A stretch of DNA of 64,000 nt from Nocardioides sp. B-3. Its GTDB lineage: Bacteria; Actinomycetota; Actinomycetes; Propionibacteriales; Nocardioidaceae. This document shows, piece by piece, positions 61,443 to 64,000 of the stretch. The translations under genes were made by a program, and so were the position numbers. The notes under the pieces were generated by a model. The model saw only the letters and a program-made list of their open reading frames with translations, made no database searches and was not told the origin of the DNA. Each line of letters starts with the position of its first letter. Within the stretch, counting starts at the first letter, position 1. Where the stretch lies: contig NZ_CP087968.1 of assembly GCF_024703895.1 (NCBI RefSeq), positions 1,240,001 through 1,304,000 of the forward strand. The letters are read 5' to 3'.

Positions 61443-62237
61443 GTGCCGGGGCGCCTCTCCGTCGACGTCGTCGCGCCCCTCGGCGGCTGGCCAGACCCCC
61501 GGCCGAACGTCTCCGAGATCGCCTCGGTGCTGCCGACCGATAAGTGGACCCCGGTCGGCGGGCTGATGACCCAACTGCACTCCATTCACCACAGCCCGGG
61601 CGTCGTACGCCCAACCAACGATGTCGACATCGTGCTGCACATCGAGACCTCTCGCGACGTCGCCTCCGAGACCGCGGCCGCGCTGCGCTCCATTGGCTAC
61701 GACCTGCGTTCGGCCGTCGACCCGCGCGACAACACCGCTCACCGCTTCTACCGCGGCACCAGCAAGATCGACCTCGTCGCCGGCCGCCCCGACGAAGAGC
61801 CTGAGGAAGTAGTCGACGTCTTGATCTCCGACCACCACGCTCCGAAGGTCACCGAACGGCTGGCCGGCCGCGACATGGTTCGCATCGACGGTGGAACGCA
61901 GGCGCTACGCCGCACCGTCAACGCGCGTCTGGAGATCGAGCCCGGAACGATCACCATCGTCTCGGTACCTAATCCGTTCGGCGCGCTCATCTTGAAAGCT
62001 GCTGCCTACAAGTCCGACTCCCGCGACCCCGACCGCCACCTGCGCGACGCCGTGGCCCTACTCGCCTGCATCGACGACCCTTTCGCCGAGCGCAAGGGCT
62101 TCACCGGGTCCGACCGATCCGGGCTGCAGACCCTGCGCACAAGGCTCACAGCCGACGACATCTCTCGGACAATCCTGACCGGCCAGCCCCGGATCGACGC
62201 CGAGACAGCCCTGCAGATCCTCACCGACAAGGACTGA
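61443..62237 (+). CDS. Nucleotidyltransferase, AbiEii/MenT-like putative toxin
   Basis: 264 residues, intact. Polymerase beta-type NTase core: VGGLMTQLHSIHHSPGVVRP then TNDVDIVLHIETSRD with the GG...DVD catalytic arrangement, and a later strand KIDLVAGRPDEEPEEVVDVL with the third Asp. Downstream ALRRTVNARLEIEPGTITIV, NPFGALILKAAAYKSDSRDP (Lys/Lys region) and a helical C-terminus RDPDRHLRDAVALLACIDDP. Such enzymes act as toxins (some adding nucleotides to tRNA) or as small-molecule transferases. Pairing with the upstream HTH protein favours a toxin. G+C is a little below that of neighbours. Start GTG 61443 is likely. Confidence 0.65.
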   Translation: MPGRLSVDVVAPLGGWPDPRPNVSEIASVLPTDKWTPVGGLMTQLHSIHHSPGVVRPTNDVDIVLHIETSRDVASETAAALRSIGYDLRSAVDPRDNTAHRFYRGTSKIDLVAGRPDEEPEEVVDVLISDHHAPKVTERLAGRDMVRIDGGTQALRRTVNARLEIEPGTITIVSVPNPFGALILKAAAYKSDSRDPDRHLRDAVALLACIDDPFAERKGFTGSDRSGLQTLRTRLTADDISRTILTGQPRIDAETALQILTDKD

Positions 62238-62378
62238 GCCCCGAGCCGATGCGGACCCGGGCAGATCAGACGACGATGCCGTGTGGTGGACGGGGTCAGG
62301 CATGACGCTGACGAGCCCGCTCGACAAGCCAGTCCCTGCTCGCGTCCCGCAGAGTCGATTCTTCGACCGCGACCCGCC

Positions 62379-62618
62379 CTACCAGCGCCCGTGCACCTGC
62401 GCGCAGATCGACCGGTCGTAGTCCCCACTGGCCATCCGCTCGGCCGCGTCCGCGTGTCCGAGGACGACGTTGCGGCGGACGCCGTCACCGCACCCGACCT
62501 CGAGCCGGTGCACGGTGGCGCCGAGCGTGAGCACCTCGACGACGGGGCCGGGAGCCGAGCCGATGGTTAGCAGTCGCACGACTCGTCCGTCGGGCAAGGT
62601 GTCGAAGACGTCAGCCAT
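62379..62618 (-). pseudogene. Truncated aldose 1-epimerase (galM) 5' fragment
   Basis: 80 codons from ATG 62618. MADVFDTLPDGRVVRLLTIG, PGPVVEVLTLGATVHRLEVG and NVVLGHADAAERMASGDY match the N-terminus of galactose mutarotase, which continues with a GATIGRYANRI-type motif. Here the match stops at about 62420 and a short unrelated tail (DRSICAQVHGRW) reaches a stop. Catalytic residues are all beyond the break, so it cannot be functional. The ATG overlaps the stop of the ROK gene. The break lies 180 bp from the NTase gene, suggesting that acquisition of that pair, or a linked deletion, destroyed galM. Confidence 0.75.
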
Positions 62619-63844
62619 GGTGCCGGGCCAGCTCGGCGTCGACGGCGTGGGGCGACAGCACGGACTCGAGAGCGAGCCGGACGCAGCCGACGAGGCCCGC
62701 CCGCTCGCCGTACGTCGACGGCAGCACCTGCAGGTCACGGCCGGCCAGCGCCGTCGTGGACGAGAAGAGGGTGTCGCGCAGGCCGGCGGCAAAGGTGTCG
62801 AAGGCTCCGGCCATGTCGCCGCCCACGATGATGGCGCGCGGGTTCAGGACGGTGACCGTGGCCGCCATCGCCTCGCCGACGCGGCGACCGGACTCGCGCA
62901 CGATCGATCGCGCCTGACCATCACCACGAACCGCCTGCGCCACCGGGTCGCGCACGTGGTCGACCTGCTGACCGTCGCTGCGCAGCCGCTCCACCGTGGG
63001 GGCCCAGCCGGCGGCGACCGCCTCCGGGCAACCGGTGTCGCCGCACCGGCAGATCAGGCCCTTCGCGGCCTCGACCTTCACATGGCCGATCTCGCCGGCC
63101 GCACTGCGATGACCGCGCAGGATCCGGCCGTCGGCGACGATCCCCAGCCCGAGCCCGGTCGAGGCCTTCAGCGCCAACACATTGTCGTCGTCCGGGGAGC
63201 TGGCCGTCGCGCTCGGAGAGGGCCATCACGTTGCAGTCGTTGTCGAGCACGACCGGTGCGGCAGTGACCTCGCGCAGGTAGGGCACGAGGGGCACGCCGT
63301 CCCAGCCGGCCAGCGCCGGCGAGTCCACGCTGACCACCCGCACCGGGTCCACCGTCCCCGACAGCGACATGCCCACGCCGCGGACCTCGTCGCCCGAGCG
63401 CCCGAGCTCACCCAGCATCCGCTGCAGCTGCTCGACCACGACCGGCATCAGCACGTCGGGACCGAGCCCCACCTCCCGGTCACGACTGACCGCGGCCAGC
63501 TCCGAACCGTCGAGCGCGCAGACCGACAGCTGTGAGCGGCTGCGCCCGATCGCCACCGCGAGGACCAGTCCGGCATCGCGGTTGAGCACGAGGGTCGCGG
63601 CGGGCCGACCGCCGGTGGCCGACTCCTCGTCGCCCTCCAGCACCAGCCCGGCCTCGGCCAAGGACGACAGGCGTGCCGCGACCGCGGTGCGCGAGAGCCC
63701 GGTGACCCGCACCAGCTCGCCCCGGGTCGTCGCGCGTCCCGTGCGGATCAGCTCCGGGACCTGTCCTGCCGTCGCGCCCGAGGGCGACGACGCGTCGACC
63801 ACGTGCGAACGGAACACCGGTGAGGAGGGCATGGTGCGTGGCAT
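62611..63844 (-). CDS. ROK-family transcriptional regulator (NagC/XylR type, frameshifted)
   Basis: About 411 residues. N-terminal wHTH: GQVPELIRTGRATTRGELVR, VTGLSRTAVAARLSSLAEAG. ROK domain: GLGPDVLMPVVVEQLQRMLG, GVGMSLSGTVDPVRVVSVDS, LDNDCNVMALSE, GLGIVADGRILRGHRSAAGE and the zinc motif ICRCGDTGCPEAVAAGW with all three Cys. One change near 63220. Likely a sugar-responsive repressor of itself and of zwf or the former galM operon. Divergent from zwf across a TTGGT/ACCAA palindrome. Confidence 0.9.
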
Positions 63845-63861
63845 TCAAGCATCAGATCGCT

Positions 63862-63880
63862 TTGGTCTGAAAAATACCAA
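63862..63880. promoter_or_regulatory. Operator-like inverted repeat between ROK regulator and zwf
   Basis: TTGGT at 63862-63866 and ACCAA at 63876-63880 with an AT-rich 9-bp centre (CTGAAAAAT), 17 bp upstream of the ROK start and 44 bp upstream of zwf. Shape matches NagC/Mlc-type operators (AT-rich centre, symmetric arms). Confidence 0.5.
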
Positions 63881-63924
63881 TGTTTGGTTGTGGAAGTCCC
63901 TAACCGTCCGTACGGTGGTGTCCC

Positions 63925-64000
63925 ATGACCCCCGGAACCCCCGTCGAGCCGTGCGACTTCACCGTCTTCGGTGGCACCGGCGACCTCGCGCCCCGCAAGC
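63925..64000 (+). CDS. zwf: Glucose-6-phosphate 1-dehydrogenase, N-terminus only
   Basis: Begins at ATG 63925 and runs off the window after 25 codons. CDFTVFGGTGDLAPRK is the NADP-binding GxxGDLAxRK signature at the N-terminus of Zwf. First step of the oxidative pentose phosphate pathway. Too short to say more. Confidence 0.75.
   Translation, partial: MTPGTPVEPCDFTVFGGTGDLAPRK

Overview
The window is about 70% G+C and carries a strongly actinobacterial gene set: a 14-gene nuoA-N operon with overlapping ATGA/GTGA junctions followed by a polyprenyl diphosphate synthase, an Rv0805-like cyclic-nucleotide phosphodiesterase, an MptB-like mannosyltransferase, KorAB, and WXG-type small proteins. A Nocardioidaceae-like organism (Nocardioides or a relative) fits best; this is inference from gene content. 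A technical feature colours everything: some 70 or more single-base frameshifts break otherwise well conserved genes, including essential ones. Many are an extra base in a C or G run touching CCGG, so I read them as sequence errors and annotate across them.

Layout. 1-3107: end of an FdhF/YdeP-type molybdoenzyme (partial), a GT4 glycosyltransferase and an Old Yellow Enzyme. 3109-6383: a Bcr/CflA-type MFS pump, a three-gene WXG/type VII-like cluster, a small membrane protein, and hairpin repeats. 6381-9650: homogentisate catabolism (hmgA divergent from an uncharacterised gene plus fahA, with a palindrome between). 9575-14983: MptB-like transferase, Rv0805-like phosphodiesterase, a collagen-like secreted protein, an MFS carrier, DoxX, tRNA-Tyr. 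15078-15569: yajQ. 15552-20182: a 4.6-kb integrated element flanked by an 18-bp exact direct repeat of the yajQ 3' end; it carries a GT-like gene, a secreted EEP-family nuclease or phosphatase, an excisionase-like HTH protein, and an AAA/DUF4143-type ATPase with three 23-bp tandem repeats at its start. No integrase is recognisable.

20173-35067: a full sialic-acid utilisation locus. A secreted sialidase releases sialic acid. An Opp/Sat-type ABC importer (binding protein, permease, fused permease-ATPase, second ATPase) takes it up. A NanA-type lyase, a NanK-type ROK kinase and NanE convert it to GlcNAc-6-P, and NagA plus a SIS-domain isomerase/deaminase take that to fructose-6-P. A GntR regulator and an AXE1-type esterase sit in the middle. 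Related GntR-type palindromes lie in front of gntR and between the sialidase and the SIS gene, which suggests one regulon.

35080-38812: sulfate importer cysPTWA, with nagA only 12 bp downstream. 39010-42059: korAB behind a perfect KstR-type motif. 42068-43794: terminator, secreted protein, RarD, and a pair of 50-bp inverted hairpin repeats. 43826-60359: polyprenyl synthase and nuoN-A, with a Crp-like palindrome upstream of nuoA. 60747-62237: an HTH plus nucleotidyltransferase pair that looks like an AbiE/MenAT-type toxin-antitoxin system, lying beside a galM gene cut off after about 66 residues. 62611-64000: a ROK regulator divergent from the start of zwf.
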